From Candidatus Bathyarchaeota archaeon (GTDB lineage Archaea > Thermoproteota > Bathyarchaeia > Bathyarchaeales > Bathycorpusculaceae), in assembly GCA_030672945.1 (NCBI GenBank), contig DAOVFL010000034.1, positions 1-8,299 of the forward strand: DNA of 8,299 nucleotides. The letters are read 5' to 3'. The position numbers and the translations under genes were made by a program. The notes beneath the pieces are model-generated. The model searched no databases, was not told the DNA's origin, and worked only from the letters and a program-made list of their open reading frames with translations. Below are positions 1 to 6,768 of this stretch, one piece after another (position 1 is the stretch's first letter; each line of letters begins with the position of its first letter).

Positions 1-323
1 TCATGAACCTTATCACAAGGAGTTGGAATATGATCAGCATCAATATCAAAAACCAAATCCGCGCCCAGCCAGCCCTTCCGGTCCATATCGGCCTCAGGGT
101 GTTCATAATAAGCACATGAACAATAAGCATCCGATGGAACAGTATTCTGCAAAAACTCCTTCAGCTCGTCGCTGCGTCTAAAACTTTTATGACGAAGCAT
201 CCAACCTTCAAACAAGGCAAAACCAAATTCATGCTTATCGATCATCGAAAGAGAACTGCTTAACGAATAATCTTTTGCATAGAAGTCATGAAACATGGTT
301 TGTATAAAAGCAATGAATTTCAA
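1..323 (-). CDS. priS: DNA primase small (catalytic) subunit PriS, 5' part
   Basis: Catalytic subunit of the archaeal/eukaryotic-type primase, which with PriL makes RNA (and some DNA) primers at the replication fork. The gene runs off the left edge, leaving about 107 N-terminal residues. Translating the minus strand gives the hallmark GWLGADLVFDIDADH, whose two aspartates (about residues 93 and 95) are the metal-binding catalytic pair of this family. It is preceded by the family-like stretches HEFGFALFEGWMLRHKSF and SCAYYEHPEADMDRKGW. I chose the TTG at 323 because the extra nine residues give FIAFIQTMFHDFYAKDY, which fits the usual F-x-x-x-F-x-(E/D)-(F/Y)-Y opening, and because a TATA-like site is well placed for it. 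The ATG at 296 is the alternative and has no Shine-Dalgarno site. An in-frame TAG lies just upstream of the TTG (codon at 332-330). No functional link to the glycosylation genes is apparent. Confidence 0.9.
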   Translation of the reverse strand, partial: MKFIAFIQTMFHDFYAKDYSLSSSLSMIDKHEFGFALFEGWMLRHKSFRRSDELKEFLQNTVPSDAYCSCAYYEHPEADMDRKGWLGADLVFDIDADHIPTPCDKVH

Positions 324-342
324 AGTTACCTATCTGTTAGTC

Positions 343-351
343 ATAATAAAG
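343..351 (-). promoter_or_regulatory. TATA-like box upstream of priS
   Basis: The minus strand reads CTTTATTAT here, centred about 24 bases upstream of the TTG at 323. Archaeal TATA boxes usually sit about 26 bases upstream of the transcription start. The position would therefore suit a leaderless or nearly leaderless priS transcript starting near 323, or a leader of about 25 bases if translation starts at 296. The surrounding region is AT-rich, so chance matches are easy; this is inference from spacing. Confidence 0.35.
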
Positions 352-361
352 AATAAAAAAA
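351..361 (-). terminator. T-rich terminator candidate after the archaeosortase gene
   Basis: Just after the archaeosortase TAA stop (371-373) the minus strand carries seven consecutive T residues (361-355), followed by ATTC. Archaeal RNA polymerase can terminate at short oligo-T runs without a strong hairpin, and I see no hairpin here. It lies between the archaeosortase and the priS TATA-like site, which would separate the two transcripts. Confidence 0.4.
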
Positions 362-370
362 CGTTTCGAT

Positions 371-1462
371 TTAAATAAGCGGTTTTCCAACCTTCCTGGA
401 AAGCCTATGTAAACCACATCGGGTTCTTTCTACCAACCTAAACTTTTCAACTGATACTATTATAAGAATGTAGGCAAATATCCAAAAGATAAAGTATAAT
501 TCTCCTATAGTATCGTGGAAAAAACGTGCAGCTTCCTTACCGTTGTTCCTGAGAATTATGAAAAAGGAAGCTATTCTTAAAACATTGACAATATATGTAC
601 AGAATGCACCGACTATAAAATACAAGAGTTTACGAAACCTAGAGATAGCTGATTTCTTGAATAGCAACAACATGATCGCAACGAAAAGGAAGAGGCTGTG
701 AACACCAGCACAAGGCCAACCAATGAAAGCTCCTTGCCAAGGCGGATAAGCTTCTGGAACTGATATGGATATGGATGGCATAGCTTCTATCCCGGATGAG
801 TAATGCAGAGATACACCATAACCAAGAATTTCAAGTAATGCTGCTGCGCATGCTGAGGTTGGAAGCGCTAGTAATTCGAATGGCCTGAAAATTCCCCGAG
901 GATAGAAAGTATCCAGCGTATATATAGCGGTTATCCCCATGAGAAGACTTGAGGAAATAGAGAAGAAGGTCAAACTTTTTTTGCCGTAAACTAGGTATAT
1001 GGCTGCAATAAAGGAGAGGGTGATCATCAGGTATTCGATACTGAGTACCCAATGGAAATTCAGAGTACGGTCTGTGAACCCTAAACCTTGACCTAGACTT
1101 ATAATGGCTTGATCAAAACCTAGAAAATTGACACTTAGAATGTAGATCAAGGGAATAGATATACAAGCAAGGAAGAGCAAAATTGAATAACGCTTTCTAG
1201 CCTTTTTTTCTGCGATTTCAGTCCAACCAATTATCGATTCCAGAAGAAAAATCCACATAAAGAATAAGTAAAACATTCTCCCTTTCCACGTGCCAAGAAA
1301 AACAAAACTCTTGTTAAACTCTGCAAAGCTTTCAATATCCAGATAGTCTAACACCATAAGGAACATTATAGGTGTTGCAAAACAGGTTAGCAGAGTGATC
1401 TGGAACAGGTTTTCTTTTACTGTCTTTCGGAATTCTCCAATAGCTGTTTTCTTTAGATCCAA
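371..1462 (-). CDS. Archaeosortase/exosortase-family transpeptidase
   Basis: A 363-residue polytopic membrane protein of the exosortase/archaeosortase (EpsH-like) family. These enzymes cleave C-terminal sorting signals of secreted surface proteins at the membrane and are thought to attach them to a lipid or glycan. The three conserved active-site elements are present in order: Cys251 in GWPCAGVHS, Arg296 in NVLRIASFF, and His316 in FFHDTIGELYFIFW. Each is flanked by hydrophobic segments as expected. About eight or more membrane helices can be read, for example near 20-40, 63-80, 92-113, 140-158, 255-269, 278-294 and 320-337. The start is a TTG with a strong site AGGTGG seven bases upstream (CCACCT at 1470-1475 on the plus strand). 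The frame stays open for 19 further codons upstream, but no ATG, GTG or TTG occurs there. The gene follows a glycan operon, in keeping with the known tendency of exosortases to sit beside polysaccharide genes. No protein with a C-terminal sorting signal is visible in the window, so the substrate class is unknown. Confidence 0.9.
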   Translation of the reverse strand: MDLKKTAIGEFRKTVKENLFQITLLTCFATPIMFLMVLDYLDIESFAEFNKSFVFLGTWKGRMFYLFFMWIFLLESIIGWTEIAEKKARKRYSILLFLACISIPLIYILSVNFLGFDQAIISLGQGLGFTDRTLNFHWVLSIEYLMITLSFIAAIYLVYGKKSLTFFSISSSLLMGITAIYTLDTFYPRGIFRPFELLALPTSACAAALLEILGYGVSLHYSSGIEAMPSISISVPEAYPPWQGAFIGWPCAGVHSLFLFVAIMLLLFKKSAISRFRKLLYFIVGAFCTYIVNVLRIASFFIILRNNGKEAARFFHDTIGELYFIFWIFAYILIIVSVEKFRLVERTRCGLHRLSRKVGKPLI

Positions 1463-1469
1463 ATCTGGG

Positions 1470-1475
1470 CCACCT
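1470..1475 (-). promoter_or_regulatory. Ribosome binding site that fixes the archaeosortase TTG start
   Basis: The minus strand reads AGGTGG, a good match to the anti-Shine-Dalgarno end of archaeal 16S rRNA, seven bases before the TTG at 1462-1460. It is the strongest such site in the window besides the one for the giant membrane protein, and it is the main reason to accept a non-ATG start here. Confidence 0.65.
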
Positions 1476-1500
1476 TTGAAGCCATAGATTAAAAAACACT

Positions 1501-1512
1501 GATATAATAATA
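1501..1512 (-). promoter_or_regulatory. TATA-like promoter element for the archaeosortase gene
   Basis: The minus strand reads TATTATTATATC, centred about 44 bases upstream of the TTG start. A transcript starting about 26 bases downstream would begin near 1480 and carry a short leader of roughly 17 bases that includes the AGGTGG site. This fits independent transcription of the archaeosortase after the 236-base gap. No BRE element can be assigned with confidence. Confidence 0.4.
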
Positions 1513-1698
1513 CTTCGAATTAATGCACTTGCTAACGCTAATTTGGAGCTCACGTCCTTGTCGTTTAAGCTCACTGTGTACAACATCAGCTTCTTGTGTC
1601 ATTCGATAAAAGGCACAGGTGTGTGATCACATATCTGAGCTCATTCACACCACCACCTGAAAAACCAGCAGAACCAGAAGAAGGAAAAGAGTAGAATG

Positions 1699-4600
1699 TC
1701 AGACAACATGATTTTTTACCCAGCTTTTCCAGTTACCAATAGCACTTCTCTTACTTAGAATGAAGAAGACAGACAGCAACACAATAAGAGAACTGTAAAA
1801 CCATTGAGAGAACACAAGATAATTCCAGTACTTAACAAACTTTAGGTTCAAAGTATACTCCCCTTGTTTGGGAATATAAATACAACACAATCCTCTGTAG
1901 TCTTCTACTGTTAATTCCAGCTCCTTATCTTCACAGAAAACTTGCCAACCATCATTGTAAGACTGACTCATGATAATGTAAAAGGGGGATGTAGTACTAA
2001 TTTCAAGTCTTTTATCCATGGAATTCTCTTCATAACACAGAACTGTGGCTTCAGCTTCATTTTCTTCTGACAACAACCGTGTGACATTGTCGTTTAGTTT
2101 GACAACTGCGAAAAAACCAGACCAAGCATCTCTAAAATGTGTGTTTCTAAACAGAAAGAGGAAATCATCATTCGTAATGTACTTAAGACCCGGAAAGACA
2201 TTACGTAACATGTAAAGATCATCTTTGGTGAGGTTTAGTTCAGGTCTATCAGGCTGGAGTATTACATATTTAACACCTAGAAGAGCCATTTCTTCTTCCA
2301 AATTTTCGGTGTAATCTCCAGCAGGTCCTTTCTCCAAAAAAGTTTGATAGATTTTTTCCTGTATGCTGAGGGTATGATAGTAGCCATATCCGTACGAAAA
2401 GGTAATGTCAGTCTGCTGTAGATTTTCAAGATAATAAAAGTAGGGAATAGTATAAATGTTTGGAAAGACAAGCACTCTACAAGAACCACCATCAGACTTC
2501 AAGAATTTGTACACATCACTTCTTGGCGGCACATCAGATGTAGGTGGAAATAGGTAACACCTACTAGCCCATCCATCCTCCACATGCCACTCTCTTGACT
2601 GGATAGAAAAGTGAAAACTCTTTCCGCTTACTATGAAAAACGAATAGTCCAGCAATATGATGAAAGCCACGCAGATCACAAAAATGGTTTTCCAATGTTT
2701 CTTCAGCAAGTGGATTCTTGCCCCAGTTTTCTTTGAGATAAAATCGGCCAAAAACAAAACACCATTTCCAGCAAGGATTGATAAACACACTTGAGCGATC
2801 ACTAACCATCTTGTCGGAACACGCAAAACGCTGAAATAAGGTACAAACTGATGAAGGAATCCATATATGCATGTGTTATTGCCCAGACTTAGAAGGAAAA
2901 ATATCAAGAAGACAAGGGAAATAAAAGGATAGAAGCGCTTAGGCTCCATTTTGCAATCTTTTGAAACCTCCTTGTTTGTAGCATCCCTGAAGCATGATAA
3001 TAAACCAATGATAGAAAGAGAAATAACTGGAACTCCAAGATAAGCATTTGTGTTAACAGAGATAGGAAGTAGATATTGCTCCAGTTTTGGAGAATAGAAC
3101 ATGTAATTGTACTTGCTATGCTCAGGGGAAAATTGGAGGGCTATTTGATTGGCGGGAAAGATATACTTTTGACTAAGGAATGGAAAGGAAAGGCAAAACG
3201 CAAGTATAAACACGAATGAAATGCATTTCAAAGTCCGAATTCTTGGGTGTTGTGGTTGCACGAAAACATGGTATAGTGCAAGCAAGATTAGGAAAACGAA
3301 AGTAAAATAACCGAAATCGGGTCGTATTATCAGCAAGATCGAAAAGATCGCTCCGCATAAAGTTACCCAAAAAAGGCTTCTGCCCCATAAAACCTTCAAA
3401 TAGGCTGCAACGATTAGAGGAATCAACGCATACCCAAATACCATGGAAAGATGCCCCAAAAGAACTTCAAAAACTAGCACTTGAGAAAAAGCATAAACAG
3501 TCGTGGATACCAAGCTATGCAGGTGATTTCGAGTCAGTAAATAGGTTAAATAATACATTGTGAATGTAGCAAACAAATACAGAACAAAGAGTGTAATTTT
3601 GTATGCAAGTATGAAGTCATTGACCAGAAGCTTTGTGGGAAGATATACGAGTTGCAAAGGAAGATCAGTGAATACGTAACAGAAGCCACAGTATACTCTA
3701 TCAAACCACGAAACGATAACAAAGGGGTTAAAACCCTCTCGTGACAATCTTACGAGATGGTTTGCGTCCATCATGTAACCATAAGCATCTTGTCTGTAAG
3801 AAAAGCCAGGCATCGTGTCTGAAGAAGAGAACAGATAATTGGATGAAAAAAGCAGGTTGAAAAAGAGGAGGACCAAGAAAAAACCTACAGAAGGATGTTT
3901 GCGAATGCTTTGTAAAAGATGTTTAGCTCGTTCACTAACCTTTTGATGAAAGACTGGACATGTGGTCTTCAAGAGAAAATTAATTGCAACTGAAAAAAGC
4001 AGGATGCCGAATACACATTCCAAAACATACGATATTTCTTGAATAACTGGAATGTTCCATAGAGCTGGAAAACCCATCATAAAGTAAGCGGTATCGATGT
4101 AAGGAATAACAAGTAAAGACAAGGCAATTAGAAGCTTAGCACTTATCTGGTGAAAGATGAAATAGGCGAATATAAACGAAGGAAAAATCCACAAGATACA
4201 TTGAGGAGTAACTTGAGGATATGTTAAATAGAATAGTAGCAGAATGGCAATCACAGCATTGTTCAGAACTCGGAACGAATCCACTTCCCCAGAAATGGAT
4301 CTTCTCTTGAGATGAAATAGAAGGATGGCAAGAAGAACCACATACAATGGCCCGAATGTGTAAAGGAAGAAATTTGGGAATGGGTGTATTGACCATATTC
4401 CTTCAAAAATCCTCCACACGACTGGGCCAAAGAATGTGAAGACGCTGTTGAGGTCTTCACCGCCACCACCTATCTTCAATCTAAAATCTAAAACTTGTCT
4501 CAAATAACTCATATCTCCATTTAGAGCATGTGGAGCAACCATTACCAACGCAAAAACCCCGAATCCGATTACCACTATTAGAATCGAAGTCAGTAACCTG

Positions 4601-6012
4601 CTGCTGATCTTCTCTTTCTTACGTTTGAAAAATGACATGATAGCTAATAGCGGTATAAAGCCCAATGAGTACCACTTAACTCCAAGCCCCCATACCAGAG
4701 AGCCTGCAAGAAACCTATCGTTCATAGAGAAATAAAGCCCAAGAAGGGCAAATGAAACTGCTAGAGAATCGAACATTCCCCAGGTTGATGAAATGAAAAT
4801 ACTGAAAGGATTGAACATATAAACAGCGGCAGCAAGCCGACAAACTCCTTCATCCAAGTTTCGTTTCTTACACATATGATAAATCAGATAAGCGGATAGA
4901 AGATCTGCCAAGATTAGAGGAAGCTTCATAAACAGGACTTCCACTGCCAAAATCGGTTGATAATAGATTCTGACATCAGGTAAACCGAAAACTCTCAAGC
5001 ATGCATACGGCGCATAAGAAGCGATCAATATAAAGAACCATGTTGGAGGTGATGTCCAAGTTGAAAATAGAGTAAGTGCCCCTTGCTCATAATAAGTTCT
5101 AACTGCTCGTTTGCAACCAAGTATGTCGAAATTGTGAGAAGTGAAAGGGGCTATTCCGATTCGCAGTATGAGACCGAGAATTAAAATGACTTGTAGTTTA
5201 GATTTTCCATTTTTTTTCAAGAGCAAAAAAGGCAAAAAAAACAAGAATGACATAAAATAGATGGTTAGTAGAAAGAAAGCGGGTCCAAACAGATTGTTCG
5301 AAGGGACACGCCCCTCTTTCTCCCATACAAAGGTCAAATCTTTAATCTCTATCTGTTCTATCGTATTTCTTTTGATCCATTTACCATGCTCATCCGTAAC
5401 TCGAAGTTCTATCAGATCCGCGCCAATGGTTTTGTTCCGCCCAATAGCTACTCCTTTGTATATTTGAAGGTTAGCTAGATTTACTAGATCAGATTTGGTA
5501 TGCAATATCCAACTTCCAATTAAACAATAGTGGTCTTTGATGTTGTTCCAGTAAAAATCAACAGTTCCATCATCGTAATTCGTTACGTCGTTTGTAACAT
5601 TTAGTTTCCAAACATTGAAACTATATGCAAAGTCTTGGGAGCCACCAACCAATATCTTAAGAGCAAGGAATCTTGGTTCGGAATCAAGAACACTCTGATT
5701 CAGGTACAAATGAATCAGATTTGTCGGCCGTTCCATTCGCAGGTATAGCTTCTCATCGATTCTGGTTTCTGAGAAGCTTGCCTGAAACAACATATTTACA
5801 CTTCTAGTTTCATTCTCTATGGTAACGTTTTCTCTAGCTACCTCATATGCTTGGATCGAAATAACGTTGGATAGATCGCCGACTTTAACATAGGTTTCGT
5901 CGGGTGCACTTCCGCGCAACATAATTGTTCCAGTCGAAAGTAGAATAATCGCGATTATTGAAAACGCATAAGGCCAAATCTTGCGTTTGACAAGAAAATC
6001 GAGAAAGAACAT
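1699..6012 (-). CDS. Giant two-module GT-C-like membrane glycosyltransferase
   Basis: A 1437-residue polytopic protein that appears to join two GT-C-type glycosyltransferase modules. Residues 1-12 are basic, 13-32 form a first helix, and 36-240 a beta-rich domain, probably outside the cell, with five N-x-S/T sequons (N62, N67, N105, N138, N193). Module 1 (about 246-682) has 12-13 helices; D296 in TSHNFDI lies in the first loop, where GT-C enzymes carry their catalytic acid. It also has the mannosyltransferase-like pattern FNPFSIF-x4-WGMFDSLA and AGSLVWGLGVKW. Module 2 (about 708-1129) has another set of helices, D742 in RQDAYGYMMDANHL after its first helix, and LRVPTRW before a helix (1064-1070), as in PTPS-related/YfhO-like membrane proteins. 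The tail (1130-1397) is probably external and ends in a YfhO-like SQSYNDGWQVF before a last helix at 1398-1419. Likely role: moving sugars from lipid-phosphate donors to an external glycan. ATG start with GAGGGTG seven bases upstream. Donor, acceptor and activity of each module are unknown. Confidence 0.8.
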   Translation of the reverse strand: MFFLDFLVKRKIWPYAFSIIAIILLSTGTIMLRGSAPDETYVKVGDLSNVISIQAYEVARENVTIENETRSVNMLFQASFSETRIDEKLYLRMERPTNLIHLYLNQSVLDSEPRFLALKILVGGSQDFAYSFNVWKLNVTNDVTNYDDGTVDFYWNNIKDHYCLIGSWILHTKSDLVNLANLQIYKGVAIGRNKTIGADLIELRVTDEHGKWIKRNTIEQIEIKDLTFVWEKEGRVPSNNLFGPAFFLLTIYFMSFLFFLPFLLLKKNGKSKLQVILILGLILRIGIAPFTSHNFDILGCKRAVRTYYEQGALTLFSTWTSPPTWFFILIASYAPYACLRVFGLPDVRIYYQPILAVEVLFMKLPLILADLLSAYLIYHMCKKRNLDEGVCRLAAAVYMFNPFSIFISSTWGMFDSLAVSFALLGLYFSMNDRFLAGSLVWGLGVKWYSLGFIPLLAIMSFFKRKKEKISSRLLTSILIVVIGFGVFALVMVAPHALNGDMSYLRQVLDFRLKIGGGGEDLNSVFTFFGPVVWRIFEGIWSIHPFPNFFLYTFGPLYVVLLAILLFHLKRRSISGEVDSFRVLNNAVIAILLLFYLTYPQVTPQCILWIFPSFIFAYFIFHQISAKLLIALSLLVIPYIDTAYFMMGFPALWNIPVIQEISYVLECVFGILLFSVAINFLLKTTCPVFHQKVSERAKHLLQSIRKHPSVGFFLVLLFFNLLFSSNYLFSSSDTMPGFSYRQDAYGYMMDANHLVRLSREGFNPFVIVSWFDRVYCGFCYVFTDLPLQLVYLPTKLLVNDFILAYKITLFVLYLFATFTMYYLTYLLTRNHLHSLVSTTVYAFSQVLVFEVLLGHLSMVFGYALIPLIVAAYLKVLWGRSLFWVTLCGAIFSILLIIRPDFGYFTFVFLILLALYHVFVQPQHPRIRTLKCISFVFILAFCLSFPFLSQKYIFPANQIALQFSPEHSKYNYMFYSPKLEQYLLPISVNTNAYLGVPVISLSIIGLLSCFRDATNKEVSKDCKMEPKRFYPFISLVFLIFFLLSLGNNTCIYGFLHQFVPYFSVLRVPTRWLVIAQVCLSILAGNGVLFLADFISKKTGARIHLLKKHWKTIFVICVAFIILLDYSFFIVSGKSFHFSIQSREWHVEDGWASRCYLFPPTSDVPPRSDVYKFLKSDGGSCRVLVFPNIYTIPYFYYLENLQQTDITFSYGYGYYHTLSIQEKIYQTFLEKGPAGDYTENLEEEMALLGVKYVILQPDRPELNLTKDDLYMLRNVFPGLKYITNDDFLFLFRNTHFRDAWSGFFAVVKLNDNVTRLLSEENEAEATVLCYEENSMDKRLEISTTSPFYIIMSQSYNDGWQVFCEDKELELTVEDYRGLCCIYIPKQGEYTLNLKFVKYWNYLVFSQWFYSSLIVLLSVFFILSKRSAIGNWKSWVKNHVV

Positions 6013-6019
6013 ATGGTCA

Positions 6020-6026
6020 CACCCTC
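6020..6026 (-). promoter_or_regulatory. Shine-Dalgarno site of the giant gene, overlapping the GT2 stop
   Basis: The minus strand reads GAGGGTG, seven bases before the ATG at 6012. It overlaps the TGA stop (6027-6025) of the preceding GT2 gene, so ribosomes finishing GT2 would uncover or reuse this site. This supports translational coupling within one transcript. Confidence 0.6.
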
Positions 6027-6765
6027 ATTCAGCTATGAATAACACTTGACTCCTCAAGTTCACGATTTTAATCTTAACAAACATAATGAAGAACATTGAG
6101 AAACCTTCCACTACACGTCCCAAGCCGTACTTGGAGTGTCCAAAAACTCTATGTTTGAGCGAAACTCTAACCTCGGTAACACTATACCCTGAAGCTGTAC
6201 AAAAGCTAATTAAGAATCTATGAACCCCTCTCCGCCATACAAATTCCCTCAGTAAATGTTCAACTACCTCCTTACGAAAAGCCTTCAAACCGCAATTTAG
6301 ATCATGAACCCCTTTGCTTCCAAGAAAACTTCTCGAAAGTTCGTTGTAGAATCTTGAAATAATGGTCCTGCTCAGAACGTATTTGCTGAAGTCTCTGTAG
6401 CCATTTACAACATCATAGCCTTTTTCCAGAAGGCTCAAAAGACAGGGTATTTCCTGAGGGTCATATTGGAGATCAGCATCCATTATCACAATTGCTTCAT
6501 ATTTCGCTCTTGCAAAACCTGACCGCAGAGCCATAGACTTACCCCTTCTCTTAAAGTGCCCGATTACAACTATCTTCTCGTTTTCAGTGGCAAACTCTTT
6601 TGCGACAGAAAGTGTGTTATCCTGGCTTCCATCATCCACAACGACTATTTCATAATCAATGCCAATCGATATTAACACTTCAACTGTCTTATCAAGTAAT
6701 GTGTTAATATTTTCTTCCTCATTATAAGCAGGAATAATAACAGAAACCGAACGTATCATGTCCAA
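6025..6765 (-). CDS. DPM1-like GT2 family glycosyltransferase (polyprenyl-phosphate sugar synthase)
   Basis: A 246-residue GT-A-fold enzyme of family GT2, most like dolichyl-phosphate mannose/glucose synthases, which move a sugar from a nucleotide donor to a polyprenyl phosphate on the cytoplasmic face. Visible motifs in order: VSVIIPAYNEEENI (7-20), VVVDDGSQDN (41-50) for nucleotide binding, the metal-binding DADLQYDP (96-103), DLNCGLKAFR (155-164), and HRVFGHSKYGLGRV (205-218), which is typical of the DPM1 group. The length matches DPM1-type enzymes without the extra C-terminal membrane domain found in many homologues; only a short hydrophobic stretch (about 222-231) could touch the membrane. 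The start is a TTG with GGAG eight bases upstream; the ATG two codons later (6759) is possible but too far from that site. It follows GT4 by 3 bases. Its product would suit the GT-C modules encoded next, which use lipid-phosphate sugars. The sugar transferred cannot be read from the sequence. Confidence 0.88.
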   Translation of the reverse strand: MDMIRSVSVIIPAYNEEENINTLLDKTVEVLISIGIDYEIVVVDDGSQDNTLSVAKEFATENEKIVVIGHFKRRGKSMALRSGFARAKYEAIVIMDADLQYDPQEIPCLLSLLEKGYDVVNGYRDFSKYVLSRTIISRFYNELSRSFLGSKGVHDLNCGLKAFRKEVVEHLLREFVWRRGVHRFLISFCTASGYSVTEVRVSLKHRVFGHSKYGLGRVVEGFSMFFIMFVKIKIVNLRSQVLFIAE

Positions 6766-6768
6766 ATT

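Larger units (their letters stand above)
1463..1698. other. 236-base intergenic region between the giant membrane protein and the archaeosortase
   Basis: No gene can be supported here. On the minus strand, reading away from the giant gene's TGA, there is first a pyrimidine-rich stretch (about 1698-1660), which could help termination. Next comes a perfect 10-base palindrome TGTGATCACA at 1622-1631. The hexamer AGCTCA occurs three times on the plus strand (1547-1552, 1568-1573, 1638-1643). The TATA-like element and ribosome binding site of the archaeosortase complete the region. A reading frame starting at 1586 runs through the gap into the archaeosortase in another frame; its first 41 codons look protein-like but I cannot assign them. 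Confidence 0.5.

Noticed and set aside
303..309. TATAAAAG on the plus strand and its complement as the priS TATA box.
   Set aside because: On the minus strand it lies only about 10 bases upstream of the ATG at 296, too close for an archaeal promoter, and there is no plus-strand gene for it to drive.
831..1052. Minus-strand reading frame of 73 codons in another frame inside the archaeosortase.
   Set aside because: It lies fully within a gene with an intact active site and is not protein-like.
1622..1631. TGTGATCACA as a CRP-type cAMP receptor site.
   Set aside because: The half-sites match TGTGA/TCACA but lack the six-base spacer of CRP sites, and the window is archaeal.
1640..1698. A small gene coding a Gly/Ser-rich peptide (SSGSAGFSGGG) after the giant gene.
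   Set aside because: There is no start codon in that frame, and the pattern arises from a TTC/GGT-rich tract that gives biased peptides in all three frames.
5261..5467. Plus-strand reading frame of 68 codons inside the giant gene.
   Set aside because: It is a chance frame opposite well-structured coding sequence.
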